A DNA stretch of 64,000 nt from DATBAX01 sp963723765 (GCA_963723765.1 CAVRSD010000005.1:62001-126000); one strand, 5' to 3'. Counted from the stretch's first letter, positions 8,716 to 18,078 are shown. Notes: generated by a model from the letters alone, not told the origin. Translations and numbers: made by a program.

Positions 8716-10692
8716 ATGGAAAAGGTGTACGCCACCTCACCTTCACCGAAAGTGGAAACAAAATATCGCGCCGACATCGATGGTTTGCGCGCGGTCGCAG
8801 TCATGGCCGTGGTTTTGTTCCATGCGGGAATCTCTCAGATATCCGGCGGTTTTGTAGGGGTTGACGTTTTCTTTGTGATTTCCGGCTATCTCATCACGGG
8901 GTTGATCCTGAATGACATGGCACAAAGCCGCTTCTCCATTGCATCTTTCTATGAACGACGCGCGCGCCGCATTCTTCCTGCTCTATTTACGGTCCTATTC
9001 GCGGCATCGGTAGCGACATGCGGGTTGTTAATGCCGGACCGTACGCGAGCATTTGGACAGAGCCTCATTGCCACTGTGTTCTTCTATTCCAACATCCTGT
9101 TCTCACATCAGTCCGGATATTTTCAGGCGGCCGAAGTCAAGCCACTGCTGCATACCTGGTCACTGGCTGTTGAAGAACAGTTTTATATTATTTATCCGCT
9201 TTTTCTTTTTGTCGTGCGGCGTTATCTTTCCAGGCGATATTTTCTGTCGCTGTTTCCCGTCTTTGTTTTGTCATTGGTATTTTGTATCTGGAGCGTGAGT
9301 GTTCATCAGTCCACGGCATTTTTTCTTGGTCCAGCGCGAGCCTGGGAGTTGCTGCTGGGTGGACTTCTTGCGATTCCTCTGATTCCACCATTACGTCATC
9401 GCATAACGGCCAATGTTCTTGGGTTTTTTGGATTGGCGCTCCTTGTATACAGCTTCGTGAGGTTATCGGGCGCTCTCCCTTTTCCCGGCGTCAACGCTCT
9501 GTATCCCACTCTCGGGGCGGCCCTCATCATCTACAGCGGCACGGCAAGCGGGACCATCGTGTCCAAAGGGTTGAGCGCAAAACCCATAGTCTTCGTCGGC
9601 ATGATTTCGTATTCCCTGTATTTGTGGCATTGGATTATTTTCATTTTCGTAAAGGCTTATTTCGTTCGCGCCTTGACGCATTGGGAAATTACCGCTGAGA
9701 TTGCCGTTTGCGTTCTCATTGCCAGTCTCTCGTGGAAGTTTGTTGAGTCTCCTTTCCGCGGGCAAAGGGGACAGAGGAGATTTTCGCGGCGCTGGGTTTT
9801 TGCTGGCGCAGTATTAGGATCGATACTCCTGGCGGGTTTAGGCGAGTTGTTGTATGCGAGCCACGGCTTGCCCTCCCGCTTCGACGCCCAAGTACTGGAA
9901 CTGTATGCCGGCAAGAATGACCGGTGGAAGAGGAATGATGAGTGTGTCCAAGCGATTTGCCGTCTTGGTAGTGATGATGCAACGCCCAGGTTCCTCCTGT
10001 GGGGAGATTCCCACGCCGGCGCCATCGCTCCAGTGTTCGAGCAGTTCGCTATAGACAACCATGTGTCCGGGTTTGTTGCTTTCACACCTGCGTGCGCCCC
10101 GCTTCTGGGGTTAAAGCGCTATGACCGGGACAATGCGGAAGAATGTACTCGCTATAACGACTCAGTCCTGGCCTTCATTCAGGCAAAGCACATCCGAACT
10201 GTATTCCTGCATGCACGATGGGCGCTTTATAGCGAAGGCACCCGTTATAAACAGGAGGGTGGATTCCCTGCCCTACTCACGGCAGACCGGAAACCCAACG
10301 AAAATTACCAGGAGTTTAGCAATCTATTTGGGGCAACCATCAAAGAACTTCGGCGACGCCAGATCAATGTGGTGATTATTGCCAGCGTGCCAGAAGTAGG
10401 GATGGACGTCCCGACCGTCCTGGCGCGCCGGGCAATCACCGGCAAGACGATCGAACTGGAGCCACGCTACTCCGACTTTATGGAGCGTCAGGCGCGTGCC
10501 TTCGGAGTGATGGCACGGGTCGCGGCAGAAAATGCCATCCCAGTCATTTACCCTCACCAGTCGCTTTGCGACAGCTCATCGTGTGCAGTTGTGAAGGAGA
10601 AACATGCTCTCTATGTGGACGATAATCACTTGAGCGTCCACGGAGCGATGATTCAGGCAGCGGCAGTTGCTTCGTTTCTTAAAGGTGAATGA
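8716..10692 (+). CDS. OafA/YrhL-type membrane acyltransferase with C-terminal SGNH domain
   Basis: An integral membrane O-acyltransferase (acyltransferase 3 family) that would move acyl groups onto a surface polysaccharide or peptidoglycan. About ten hydrophobic segments occupy residues 1-370, opening with YRADIDGLRAVAVMAVVLFH, whose terminal histidine is the family's catalytic residue. A periplasmic SGNH hydrolase-like domain follows, with FLLWGDSHAG (nucleophile serine) near residue 430 and DDNHLSVHG (Asp/His) near 635. ATG 8716 is preferred because it puts the conserved YRADIDGLRA shortly after the start, giving 658 residues, the usual length; the frame is open back to 8584. No sugar biosynthesis genes are nearby to reveal the acceptor. 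Confidence 0.9.
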   Translation: MEKVYATSPSPKVETKYRADIDGLRAVAVMAVVLFHAGISQISGGFVGVDVFFVISGYLITGLILNDMAQSRFSIASFYERRARRILPALFTVLFAASVATCGLLMPDRTRAFGQSLIATVFFYSNILFSHQSGYFQAAEVKPLLHTWSLAVEEQFYIIYPLFLFVVRRYLSRRYFLSLFPVFVLSLVFCIWSVSVHQSTAFFLGPARAWELLLGGLLAIPLIPPLRHRITANVLGFFGLALLVYSFVRLSGALPFPGVNALYPTLGAALIIYSGTASGTIVSKGLSAKPIVFVGMISYSLYLWHWIIFIFVKAYFVRALTHWEITAEIAVCVLIASLSWKFVESPFRGQRGQRRFSRRWVFAGAVLGSILLAGLGELLYASHGLPSRFDAQVLELYAGKNDRWKRNDECVQAICRLGSDDATPRFLLWGDSHAGAIAPVFEQFAIDNHVSGFVAFTPACAPLLGLKRYDRDNAEECTRYNDSVLAFIQAKHIRTVFLHARWALYSEGTRYKQEGGFPALLTADRKPNENYQEFSNLFGATIKELRRRQINVVIIASVPEVGMDVPTVLARRAITGKTIELEPRYSDFMERQARAFGVMARVAAENAIPVIYPHQSLCDSSSCAVVKEKHALYVDDNHLSVHGAMIQAAAVASFLKGE

Positions 10693-10745
10693 TGGCCTAT
10701 AGATTGGCGAGGTTCAACCTTCGCGTATTTTTCTTGAGTGACTCG

Positions 10746-12539
10746 TCAGACGTCCAGGCCGATCGATCTCATCAGAGCGAGACCATTACTCTTGGTGACT
10801 ATGCCTTCTTGCAGCTTGTAATCGAATTGCATCTTTCCGTCTGCGAACTCTTCCTGAAAATGGACGTTATACAAATGACCATGCAGTGAGCCACCAATGT
10901 CGGCCAGCGCCAAATCGTGGGTGCTCACTAATCCGATAGCTTCGCGATCCAGCAGAGCGCGAACCACGCCTTCCGCACCGATACGGCGGTCGTTGGAGTT
11001 TGTACCCTGCAAGAGTTCGTCCAGTAGGAACAGTAGTGGCAGGGCGCCATTCGCCAGATCGTAAAGTTTGCGGAGCCGGGTGATCTCCGCATAAAAGCGC
11101 GAGCTTCCCTCCTGCAAAGAATCATTCACTCGAATGCTGGCTCCTACATGCAATGGTGTCAGGCGAAGGCGTTCCGCTCGTACCGGCGCGCCAGCCATAG
11201 CGAGCACGGCATTGATTCCGACTGAGCGCAGTAGTGTACTTTTGCCGGACATATTCGAACCGCTCACCAGAAAGACACGCCTGTCATCGGATAGATGAAC
11301 CGTGTTCCGGATGCATGTCGCTGCGGGGAGGAGCGGATGCCCGATCTCAATGCCATCGAAGCAGGCCGATCCCTGAACGAACTCGGGAAACGGATCATCA
11401 GGATGCTCATAGCTGTATGTAGCCAGACATAGCAATGCCTCAATCTCGCCTATCCCATTTAGCCATGAACGGACCGCATAGCCGTGAGCACGCTTCCAGC
11501 GTTCGAACGCAAACCCCACCTGCACCGAATACATGAGTGGGACGTCGAGCGGCTTTGTAAGCGCATTGCCGCGGGCACGGCTGAAGTCAACGATGGTCCG
11601 CAGACGAGCGATGGCGCGGGAACTTACGAGTTGATGCGACGTAAGCTCGCGTTGCAACGATTGCAATCGTGGGGCACTGAAGCTGTGCTGTTCGATTCGG
11701 GCCAGGACTCCTGTGAGTAGGTCCAAATTACGGAACGCCTGTTCGGAGCCTTGCAGAACTGAGGCCAGTGGCTTCCGCAGCCGATACCTTAACAGTCCCT
11801 CAGCCAAAATAATCAACAGGAAAAACGTGGCGATTCCAAATACCCACCACACCGCGGCAGCGGCAATCGCCAGTATAACGAAGGCCACGGCCAGCCAGCG
11901 AAACCATTCCGGATGCATCCCGTTCGGCGCTTCCGCCCAGTGCAACAACGCTTCCGGATGCACGCCGACGCCGGCATCTTCCCCGAGAACTGCCAGATCT
12001 TCTTTGAGATCGAGTTGATCTCGCAATTCCTGAATGGCCGCATGCCGCTCTACGATCTGGTCGAGCGGCGAAGGCGAGAGCAGCCAATTCGCAAGCGTGT
12101 CCTCGCCCATGCGGGTGCGTGCCGTGGAGAGAAGATCGAATAAACTGCCTCGGCCAAACAAGTCCAGATCGGCTGCATATTCGTGATGAGGATCATTGAA
12201 GCGGTCGCCCGTCGGTCCTGTACCCGCCCAGCGATCCTCGATGCGAGCGAGTCCTCTTTTATAGAATGCAACTCCAAGCTGGGCCAGATCTCGTGTCCGT
12301 AAAACATGTGAATGATAAGCAGCGATCAACACGAAGGCGATCAGCGGTAGGACCATCCACCACAGCGAAAATGCATGTTCGCGGAGGGATTCCCAAGCCA
12401 TCCCGGCGGCAACCAGGCCTATTACTAAGCGAACAGTGCCGATCCGCATATGAATTTGCTCGCGCTGAGAGACACGATCCTCGCGATCTTTGAGACGCTG
12501 TGTGTATTCCTGGACTGGCGGCACAGCTTGAGAATACAT
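10746..12539 (-). CDS. MutS-family ATPase with membrane segments (not MutS1)
   Basis: A 597-residue protein whose C-terminal third is a MutS domain V ATPase: Walker A GSNMSGKSTLLRS near residue 430, Walker B LLFLLDELLQGTNSNDR and an STHD switch histidine. The mismatch-recognition domain of MutS1 and the Smr domain of MutS2 are absent. Instead there are two hydrophobic hairpins, one near the N-terminus (LVIGLVAAGMAW and LPLIAFVLIAAYH) and one mid-protein (FVILAIAAAAVWWVFG), so it is probably membrane-bound. Homologues are usually labelled 'DNA mismatch repair protein MutS', but their role is unknown. ATG 12539 is chosen over an upstream in-frame ATG at 12620 that would run into the promoter of the divergent L,D-transpeptidase gene. 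Confidence 0.85.
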   Translation of the reverse strand: MYSQAVPPVQEYTQRLKDREDRVSQREQIHMRIGTVRLVIGLVAAGMAWESLREHAFSLWWMVLPLIAFVLIAAYHSHVLRTRDLAQLGVAFYKRGLARIEDRWAGTGPTGDRFNDPHHEYAADLDLFGRGSLFDLLSTARTRMGEDTLANWLLSPSPLDQIVERHAAIQELRDQLDLKEDLAVLGEDAGVGVHPEALLHWAEAPNGMHPEWFRWLAVAFVILAIAAAAVWWVFGIATFFLLIILAEGLLRYRLRKPLASVLQGSEQAFRNLDLLTGVLARIEQHSFSAPRLQSLQRELTSHQLVSSRAIARLRTIVDFSRARGNALTKPLDVPLMYSVQVGFAFERWKRAHGYAVRSWLNGIGEIEALLCLATYSYEHPDDPFPEFVQGSACFDGIEIGHPLLPAATCIRNTVHLSDDRRVFLVSGSNMSGKSTLLRSVGINAVLAMAGAPVRAERLRLTPLHVGASIRVNDSLQEGSSRFYAEITRLRKLYDLANGALPLLFLLDELLQGTNSNDRRIGAEGVVRALLDREAIGLVSTHDLALADIGGSLHGHLYNVHFQEEFADGKMQFDYKLQEGIVTKSNGLALMRSIGLDV

Positions 12540-12582
12540 CAGGGGTTTCGAGAGTGGCGGAATGGACTTTCGGACCTGCAGA

Positions 12583-12588
12583 TATAAT
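12583..12588 (+). promoter_or_regulatory. TATAAT -10 box for the L,D-transpeptidase gene
   Basis: A perfect TATAAT ends 6 bases before GTG 12595, so transcription would begin at or next to the start codon and give a leaderless mRNA. No good -35 hexamer is visible at 16-18 bp spacing. Confidence 0.4.
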
Positions 12589-12594
12589 CTGCCC

Positions 12595-13098
12595 GTGAGA
12601 ATTGGGCCGTTCACCATCACAATTGTTGGGCTGGCGGGTTGCTGTCTGGCGGCTGGCCAGACGCTGTCGAGTGCGAAGGTCGATTACGTCATGGTGAAGA
12701 AGAAAGAACGGACTCTCGTGCTGATGAGTCAGGGCAAAGTCTTGAAGACCTACAAAGTTGCTCTTGGCGGAGATCCGGTTGGGGCGAAAACTCGACAAGG
12801 CGACCACAAGACGCCAGAAGGCGTTTACCGATTAGATCGACGTAACGCTCAAAGCAAATTCTATAAATCCATTCACATCTCCTATCCGGATGCCAAAGAT
12901 AACGCTCGCGCCAGAAAACTTGGAGTCTCACCGGGTGGGGATGTTTATGTCCATGGACTGCCCAACGGATATAAGTGGGTGGGCGCCAGCCATAGGCTCA
13001 AAGATTGGACGGACGGCTGTGTTGCTGTCACGGATGAGGAAATCGATGAAATCTGGCGGATGGTGCCGGATGGGACGCCCATTGAGATCAAGCCCTAG
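12595..13098 (+). CDS. L,D-transpeptidase (YkuD family), secreted or lipoprotein
   Basis: A cell-wall cross-linking or lipoprotein-anchoring enzyme of the YkuD family. The catalytic block is VYVHGLPNG followed by DWTDGCVAVT, carrying the family histidine and the nucleophilic cysteine. The N-terminal domain opens YVMVKKKERTLVLMSQGK, the usual YkuD start. With GTG 12595 the protein begins MRIGPFTITIVGLAGCC: a short hydrophobic segment ending in LAGC, which is a good lipobox. An alternative ATG at 12562 adds 11 residues. It is divergent from the MutS-like gene. Confidence 0.88.
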   Translation: MRIGPFTITIVGLAGCCLAAGQTLSSAKVDYVMVKKKERTLVLMSQGKVLKTYKVALGGDPVGAKTRQGDHKTPEGVYRLDRRNAQSKFYKSIHISYPDAKDNARARKLGVSPGGDVYVHGLPNGYKWVGASHRLKDWTDGCVAVTDEEIDEIWRMVPDGTPIEIKP

Positions 13099-13229
13099 CG
13101 CGACCTCCGCCACATCAGCCCCTGCCGCTTCCCCTATGCTAGTATGAACCGTTTCGCGGGCGGGGACTCCGAGGCATTACGGACTCCGAACATCCCAAGC
13201 ATTGGTTATTGTCATCCTAGCGGGGGCAG

Positions 13230-14480
13230 ATGAAAGATACCCTGGGAGTATTGTTGGCGGGCGGGGCAGGCGAGCGGCTTTACCCGCTGACCCGCGATCG
13301 GGCCAAGCCGGCTGTGACCTTCGGCGGGCAATATCGCATCATCGACATCACTCTCTCCAATTGCGTGAACTCCGATTTGCGCAAAGTTTACATCCTTACC
13401 CAATACAAGGCGCTTTCGTTGAACCGGCACATCCGCGAGGGATGGGGAATTTTGGGCGCGGAGATGGGCGAGTTTATCGAAGTTCTCCCCCCGATGAAGC
13501 GGGTAAGCGACCAGTGGTATCAGGGTACGGCAGACGCCGTCTATCAGAACATTTATTCCATTGGTTCCGAGCAGCCCAAATATGTGCTCATCCTTTCCGG
13601 CGACCATATTTACAAGATGAATTACGAGCGCATGCTCAGCCAGCACATTGATTCCGGCGCAGACGTCACACTCGCGACCATTCAGATTGATCCCGCCGAT
13701 GTGAGCCGTTTTGGAGTAGTCGACGTCGATCGCGATAATCGAGTGATTGGATTTCTGGAAAAGCCGGAGAAGACCGACCTGCGTTCGCCCTATAACCCCA
13801 ATAAAGTTTCGGCTTCAATGGGTATTTATCTGTTCAATACCGATGTGCTGATCCCGGCACTGCTGAAAGATGCGGAAGATCCGCAGTCTAGCCACGATTT
13901 CGGCAAGGATATTTTGCCCAAAATGGTGGATGAATATCGCGTCTATTCCTTCGATTTCGTGGACGAAAACAAGAAAGAAGCGCTTTACTGGCGCGACGTA
14001 GGAACGCTCGAAGCGTACTACGAAGCCAACATGGACATTGTGTCAGTCTCGCCGGTGTTCAATCTTTATGACTCGGATTGGCCGATCCGTACGCATCAGC
14101 GGCAGTATCCGCCGGCAAAATTTGTTTTTGCCGAGAGTGGGCGCACCGGGCAGGCCCACGATTCCATTGTCTCGTCTGGATGCATTGTTTCGGGCAGCAG
14201 CTTACGCGGGTGTGTGCTTTCTCCTGATGTCCGGGTGAATTCCTATAGCGATGTCGATGCCAGCATTTTGTTTTCGCACGTGAATGTGGGACGCCATTGC
14301 CGAATCCGCCGTGCGATTCTTGACCGCGATGTGCACGTTCCGGAAGGGACGACCATTGGCTACGACCCGGAGGCTGACCGCCAAAGATATTTTGTCACTG
14401 AAAGCGGCATCACCGTGGTGACCCGCGACTATTCCCTGTTCGAAAACCCGGTCAGCGTGGATTACTTCACCAGCGAATAA
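13230..14480 (+). CDS. glgC: Glucose-1-phosphate adenylyltransferase
   Basis: Makes ADP-glucose from ATP and glucose-1-phosphate, the committed step of glycogen synthesis. The N-terminal nucleotidyltransferase signature LAGGAGERLYPLTRDRAK is followed by GGQYRIIDITLSNCVNSD, and the C-terminal third is a left-handed beta-helix (repeats around SSGCIVSGSSLRGCVLS). The 416 residues match bacterial GlgC. No other glycogen gene is adjacent. The 131-bp gap before it holds no other gene. Confidence 0.95.
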   Translation: MKDTLGVLLAGGAGERLYPLTRDRAKPAVTFGGQYRIIDITLSNCVNSDLRKVYILTQYKALSLNRHIREGWGILGAEMGEFIEVLPPMKRVSDQWYQGTADAVYQNIYSIGSEQPKYVLILSGDHIYKMNYERMLSQHIDSGADVTLATIQIDPADVSRFGVVDVDRDNRVIGFLEKPEKTDLRSPYNPNKVSASMGIYLFNTDVLIPALLKDAEDPQSSHDFGKDILPKMVDEYRVYSFDFVDENKKEALYWRDVGTLEAYYEANMDIVSVSPVFNLYDSDWPIRTHQRQYPPAKFVFAESGRTGQAHDSIVSSGCIVSGSSLRGCVLSPDVRVNSYSDVDASILFSHVNVGRHCRIRRAILDRDVHVPEGTTIGYDPEADRQRYFVTESGITVVTRDYSLFENPVSVDYFTSE

Positions 14481-14658
14481 ACCCGTTGGTTCCCACATTT
14501 GTCCTTTTTTCAACACTTACCCATAAAGTCCTTGAATGTCTGTCATTAGCTTTTTTAATTGGCAGCCGGAAGATGTTGCACGGTAACCTAGATAGTTATC
14601 AGGCAGTCCCTAGAGCTCGCTGTGGAGCCGAGGCCACTCACATACCTAAAGGAGATAC

Positions 14659-16089
14659 ATGTCGAACGAACTGCGTAATTTCCTGGCACTCTCGTATGAC
14701 GAATTAGAAGAGCTGAATCTGCATGCCAAAGAACAAAGAATGAAACGGGTGGCTGCCCATAAGATTCAGGAAGAGCGCATCAAGTATCTGGCTGACGAAA
14801 AGCGCATCAAGGCCGTGACCTTGCTGTTCAGCGACCTCGAAGGCCGCTTGCACATGCTGGATTACGACAAGAAGTTCCTGATCAAGAGCTGGGACAACCT
14901 CACTTTTGACGGCTCTTCCATCCGTGGCTTCACTGCCCAAAAAGAAAGCGATCTGCGCCTGGGAATCGATTGGAGCGCATTTTATTGGGCGCCCGCCGAT
15001 TTCTTTGGTTCAGGAAAAGTGCTGGTGTTTGGCGAAGTCATCGACAAAGGTGGCGAGCCCTACAGCGCCGATATCCGCGGCGTCCTCAAGTCGTATGCAG
15101 CTGGTCTTTACAAGAAGGAAGACTACACGCTCAATGCAGCCAATGAAATTGAGGGCTTCCTCTTTAAGGGCGTGGATGCGGAGCAGAGCTACCATGAAAC
15201 CGGCAAGTTCGAGTACGTCAATACCGGCGGTTATTATCATTCGCTGCCTGGTGACCCGCTGCGAAGCTTCATCGACACCTGCGCTGAAGTGCAGCGTGCC
15301 ATGGGCTTCCAGAACGAGAAAGACCATCCCGAAGTCGCGCCTTCGCAGTTTGAAATCAATTACGGCTACGGCGAAGTGGTGGCGGCCGCTGATCAGATTC
15401 AGCTTTACAAGCTGATCTGTCGTGAAGTGGCGACCAAACTGGGGATGACCGCGTCGTTCCTGCCCAAACCAGTGGTCGGCGTGAATGGCAGCGGGATGCA
15501 CACTAACGTATCCATCAGCAAAGGTGGCAAGAACCTGTTCTGGGATCCGAAAGGCGAAGAAAAGCTCAGCAAAGCTGGTTGGTCTTTCGTCGACCGCATT
15601 CTCACGCATGGGAATGATATTTGCGTGCTGCTGAATCCCAGCGTCAACGCTTATCGCCGGCTGGATCCGCATTTCGAAGCGCCGAACCAGATCAAGGCGT
15701 CGGCCACCGATCGCGGGTCGATGGTGCGCATTCCGATTGGCAACGACAAGAGCATGCGCGTGGAGGTTCGCTCGGTTGCTCCGGATGCGAATCCCTACAT
15801 GGTGCTCTATTCGGTATTCAAGAGCGGCCTCGACGGCGATACCGCGAAAATCAAGAACCTTCGCCAAGCCGAGCGTTACTTGCCCGACAACATTTACACC
15901 GCGCTTGAGCATTTCAAGGAATCGGAGTGGATCACGAAGATTCTGGGTGAGGACGTAAAGGGCCGTTATGCAGACTTGAAGCAGGCCTCAGCCGACCGTT
16001 GCCCTCGTCTGTTGGGTACTTTCGTAAAAGCACCCGAGGTGCAGTATCACCACGAGGTTTACAACCAGTTTATTTGGAATCTGTTCTAG
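14659..16089 (+). CDS. glnA: Glutamine synthetase, type I fold without the adenylylation loop
   Basis: Catalyses ATP-dependent amidation of glutamate to glutamine. Hallmarks are FDGSSIRGF, VNGSGMHTNVS, NPSVNAYRRLDPHFEAP and RVEVRSVAPDANPY. The 476 residues match GSI length. The segment that carries the adenylylated tyrosine in enteric GSI (NLYDLPPEE) is missing: the chain goes from KIKNLRQAERY directly to LPDNIYTALEHF, so regulation by GlnE is unlikely. The start ATG has AAAGGAGA 6 bases upstream. The 178-bp leader has no recognisable sigma54 site. A clear terminator follows. Confidence 0.93.
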   Translation: MSNELRNFLALSYDELEELNLHAKEQRMKRVAAHKIQEERIKYLADEKRIKAVTLLFSDLEGRLHMLDYDKKFLIKSWDNLTFDGSSIRGFTAQKESDLRLGIDWSAFYWAPADFFGSGKVLVFGEVIDKGGEPYSADIRGVLKSYAAGLYKKEDYTLNAANEIEGFLFKGVDAEQSYHETGKFEYVNTGGYYHSLPGDPLRSFIDTCAEVQRAMGFQNEKDHPEVAPSQFEINYGYGEVVAAADQIQLYKLICREVATKLGMTASFLPKPVVGVNGSGMHTNVSISKGGKNLFWDPKGEEKLSKAGWSFVDRILTHGNDICVLLNPSVNAYRRLDPHFEAPNQIKASATDRGSMVRIPIGNDKSMRVEVRSVAPDANPYMVLYSVFKSGLDGDTAKIKNLRQAERYLPDNIYTALEHFKESEWITKILGEDVKGRYADLKQASADRCPRLLGTFVKAPEVQYHHEVYNQFIWNLF

Positions 16090-16109
16090 ACGTCTTTCGT
16101 CACTCCACC

Positions 16110-16137
16110 GCCCTGGCTGGGGAGCCAGGGCTTTTTT
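16110..16137 (+). terminator. Intrinsic terminator after glnA
   Basis: A 9-bp perfect stem GCCCTGGCT/AGCCAGGGC (16110-16118 with 16123-16131) with a four-base loop is followed directly by TTTTTT, 20 bases after the glnA stop. Confidence 0.9.
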
Positions 16138-16158
16138 ATTTGTGATGAAGCCCTCGAT

Positions 16159-16249
16159 CTTGTCATTCCGAGAAGCGCAGCGCCGAGGAATCTGCTGTCT
16201 GACGGCGGCAATGAAAAGCAGATTTCTCGCCTTGCTTCGAAATGACAAG
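16159..16249. repeat. 91-bp dispersed imperfect palindrome
   Basis: It begins CTTGTCATTCCGAG and ends CGAAATGACAAG, with inner arms GGAATCTGCT and AAAGCAGATTT, so almost the whole unit folds into one hairpin. A truncated copy lies at 4198-4265. It resembles the non-autonomous palindromes common in acidobacterial intergenic regions. Confidence 0.75.
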
Positions 16250-16313
16250 GGTTTGGGCTGTAAGGCAAACCGGAACGTAGCCAAGCCACGTCTCTACGGA
16301 TCTTTTCTGCTGA

Positions 16314-17339
16314 TCATTTCTGAGATTCAAAGCCTGGGCGTCCCACGCGAATACGGTCGGAAAAATCGGCGGATTGATCTGCGGCATGAGCAGCAGAATT
16401 GATCAAGGCCCGCTGCTTGAGTTCGGCCAAGGGAAGGTTCCCTGCCAGATCGCCATGCTCATAGAGCATTTTGTCGGCATGACCATCCAGCAAAATGCGC
16501 CAGTCCCATCTGGAAAAGTTACGCTGCCCGGAGTCTGCCACATGCAGAGCGATGTTGGTGGTGCAATTGTTGGTCAACGCGTTGTACCATTCGGGGTGCT
16601 CCCGTAATTGACTGGCGCGGTGCAAATAATCCAAGAAAAGTAGACGCCCCAGTTGTGCTGTCGCGGTGGTGCGGAACAGGTACACATCTTCGTTTTGCCG
16701 ATAATTGGAGCGCAGGCGGACCACATCGCGCTCATCGCTGATGGTGTAAATCAATTCGTAATGACGAAAGAATCCGTGCACTGCGGAATAGGCTTCCCCG
16801 ACAACTTTCCGGGTTTCAATCGACATCGCGACACGTCCCTGATCGCCAAAATCGAAGCTGACAATCGTGTGCGCGATCCACGGGGATCCCCAATAGATCA
16901 GGAATAAGTCCACGCCACGGAGTTTGGAAAGATCGTAGTTCCGGGTTTCCCAGTGCGGCGTGTAATCGCCTTCGGTGCGGTAATCACAATTGCGGAAATT
17001 GTGAATTGTGACCAGGTTGCCATTGATTTCCGCCCATGCGGTTTGTGCAACATCAGGCTGCCAGGGTCGATCATTCGATGGTTTCAAAGAAAGCCACCAG
17101 GTTAGAACGCAGGCAAACGCACACAAACCGATCACCACGCCACGCCACTGTCTTCTGAAAGCGCCGAGTAAGGTTACGATCGCAACTGCATAAACGATTG
17201 CCGCAGGAGTTCGCCAAGACACCAACCGTAAGTCGAAGTAAAGAGCCGCCGTGGCCCAGAGGTTCAGCAGCACGACGAGTCCCAGCGCAACCCAACGGAC
17301 TACACTGCGCGCAATTCTCTTCCAGCGGCTTGCTTCCAT
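16314..17339 (-). CDS. DUF4105 (Lnb N-terminal periplasmic domain) membrane protein
   Basis: A 341-residue protein with two or three N-terminal membrane segments (residues about 15-80) and a periplasmic domain of the DUF4105/Lnb type, thought to be a cysteine-protease-like fold. Characteristic stretches are NFRNCDYRTEGDYTPHWETR, VDLFLIYWGSPWIAHT and the later LTNNCTTNIALHV, whose cysteine in the NNCTT motif is the probable active residue. It starts 23 bp downstream of the YkgJ-like gene on the same strand, so the two are probably co-transcribed. Substrate is unknown. Confidence 0.83.
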   Translation of the reverse strand: MEASRWKRIARSVVRWVALGLVVLLNLWATAALYFDLRLVSWRTPAAIVYAVAIVTLLGAFRRQWRGVVIGLCAFACVLTWWLSLKPSNDRPWQPDVAQTAWAEINGNLVTIHNFRNCDYRTEGDYTPHWETRNYDLSKLRGVDLFLIYWGSPWIAHTIVSFDFGDQGRVAMSIETRKVVGEAYSAVHGFFRHYELIYTISDERDVVRLRSNYRQNEDVYLFRTTATAQLGRLLFLDYLHRASQLREHPEWYNALTNNCTTNIALHVADSGQRNFSRWDWRILLDGHADKMLYEHGDLAGNLPLAELKQRALINSAAHAADQSADFSDRIRVGRPGFESQK

Positions 17340-17362
17340 GCGGAGGAGTGTAGCAGCGAGTT

Positions 17363-18013
17363 TCAGTCGAGAGCCAAACAGAACGCAATAATCGTTTCGC
17401 CCTTCAGCCCTGAGGTCTTCTCGAGATCTTGCAGCAAAGCGGATTCCAGATGGTCCGGATCAGGCTTCATCTCGCATGCGGCAATTTCTTTGTCAGTGGC
17501 CCCGTGAAAGCAAAGTTCGCAGACGCCAAGGCCGTCCTCGGAACGCACCGGCGGTCCGAATACTCGGCAGGTCATAGGACGCGATTCATAGAGCTCGCAG
17601 GTTCCAGTCTGCGGATCGAGAACCGGGCAGGGCTCATCGTTGGCAAAGTCCGCGAACCGCGCTTCGGCTTCTTCGCTTTCGTCCAGCAACCCTGTCACCG
17701 GATCGCCGGGAAAATTTGGCGACAAGCGGCGAACTGCATCCCGGGCACGCTCCCGCACGCGGGCTGCCCGTTCCGGCGCGCTCTTCTCCAATTCGGCGAG
17801 GCCATGGCGCAGACGAATCGCATCTAGTTGATTGATGGGGAAAACTCCGATGCAGCACTGCGTACAGCCTGGACGACAAACCAGCCATTCTCCACTTCGA
17901 CGCGTGGTATCGACCAGTGCGGCATCCACAATTTGGATGAGCATCTGGTCTTTCGCCGCGGGAGACGAGCAGGGCATGTGGCAAGCATAGCTCAAGGCAC
18001 AGACCCCGGCCAC
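17363..18013 (-). CDS. YkgJ-family cysteine cluster protein
   Basis: A small protein that probably binds zinc or an Fe-S cluster through a cysteine array: CRPGCTQCCIG, CPVLDPQTGTCELYESRP, TCRVFG and CELCFHG. The function of the family is unknown. The N-terminus is uncertain: the frame opens at 18013, but an internal ATG giving MPCSSPAAKDQ would be equally good. It is the upstream gene of a likely two-gene unit with the DUF4105 protein. Confidence 0.85.
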   Translation of the reverse strand: MAGVCALSYACHMPCSSPAAKDQMLIQIVDAALVDTTRRSGEWLVCRPGCTQCCIGVFPINQLDAIRLRHGLAELEKSAPERAARVRERARDAVRRLSPNFPGDPVTGLLDESEEAEARFADFANDEPCPVLDPQTGTCELYESRPMTCRVFGPPVRSEDGLGVCELCFHGATDKEIAACEMKPDPDHLESALLQDLEKTSGLKGETIIAFCLALD

Positions 18014-18078
18014 GGATCACGCCGATCTTCACGGATTCGTTTAAAAGAAATATCCGCGAGGACCCACGAAATCCGTGG
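18010..18078. repeat. Dispersed CCACGGAT...ATCCGTGG palindrome
   Basis: The ends CCACGGAT and ATCCGTGG are inverted repeats, with internal ACGGATTC and ATCCGCG motifs. A second copy at 62087-62174 has the same ends and the same internal GATCCGCG-type words, so it is a dispersed family. Confidence 0.6.

Noticed and set aside
14560..14580. Possible sigma54 promoter before glnA (TTGGCAG...TTGCA)
   Set aside because: The GG and GC doublets are 17 bases apart; sigma54 promoters need about 12.
15010..15912. Minus-strand open frame of 300 codons opposite glnA
   Set aside because: It mirrors the glutamine synthetase coding frame and has no recognisable features; an antisense shadow.
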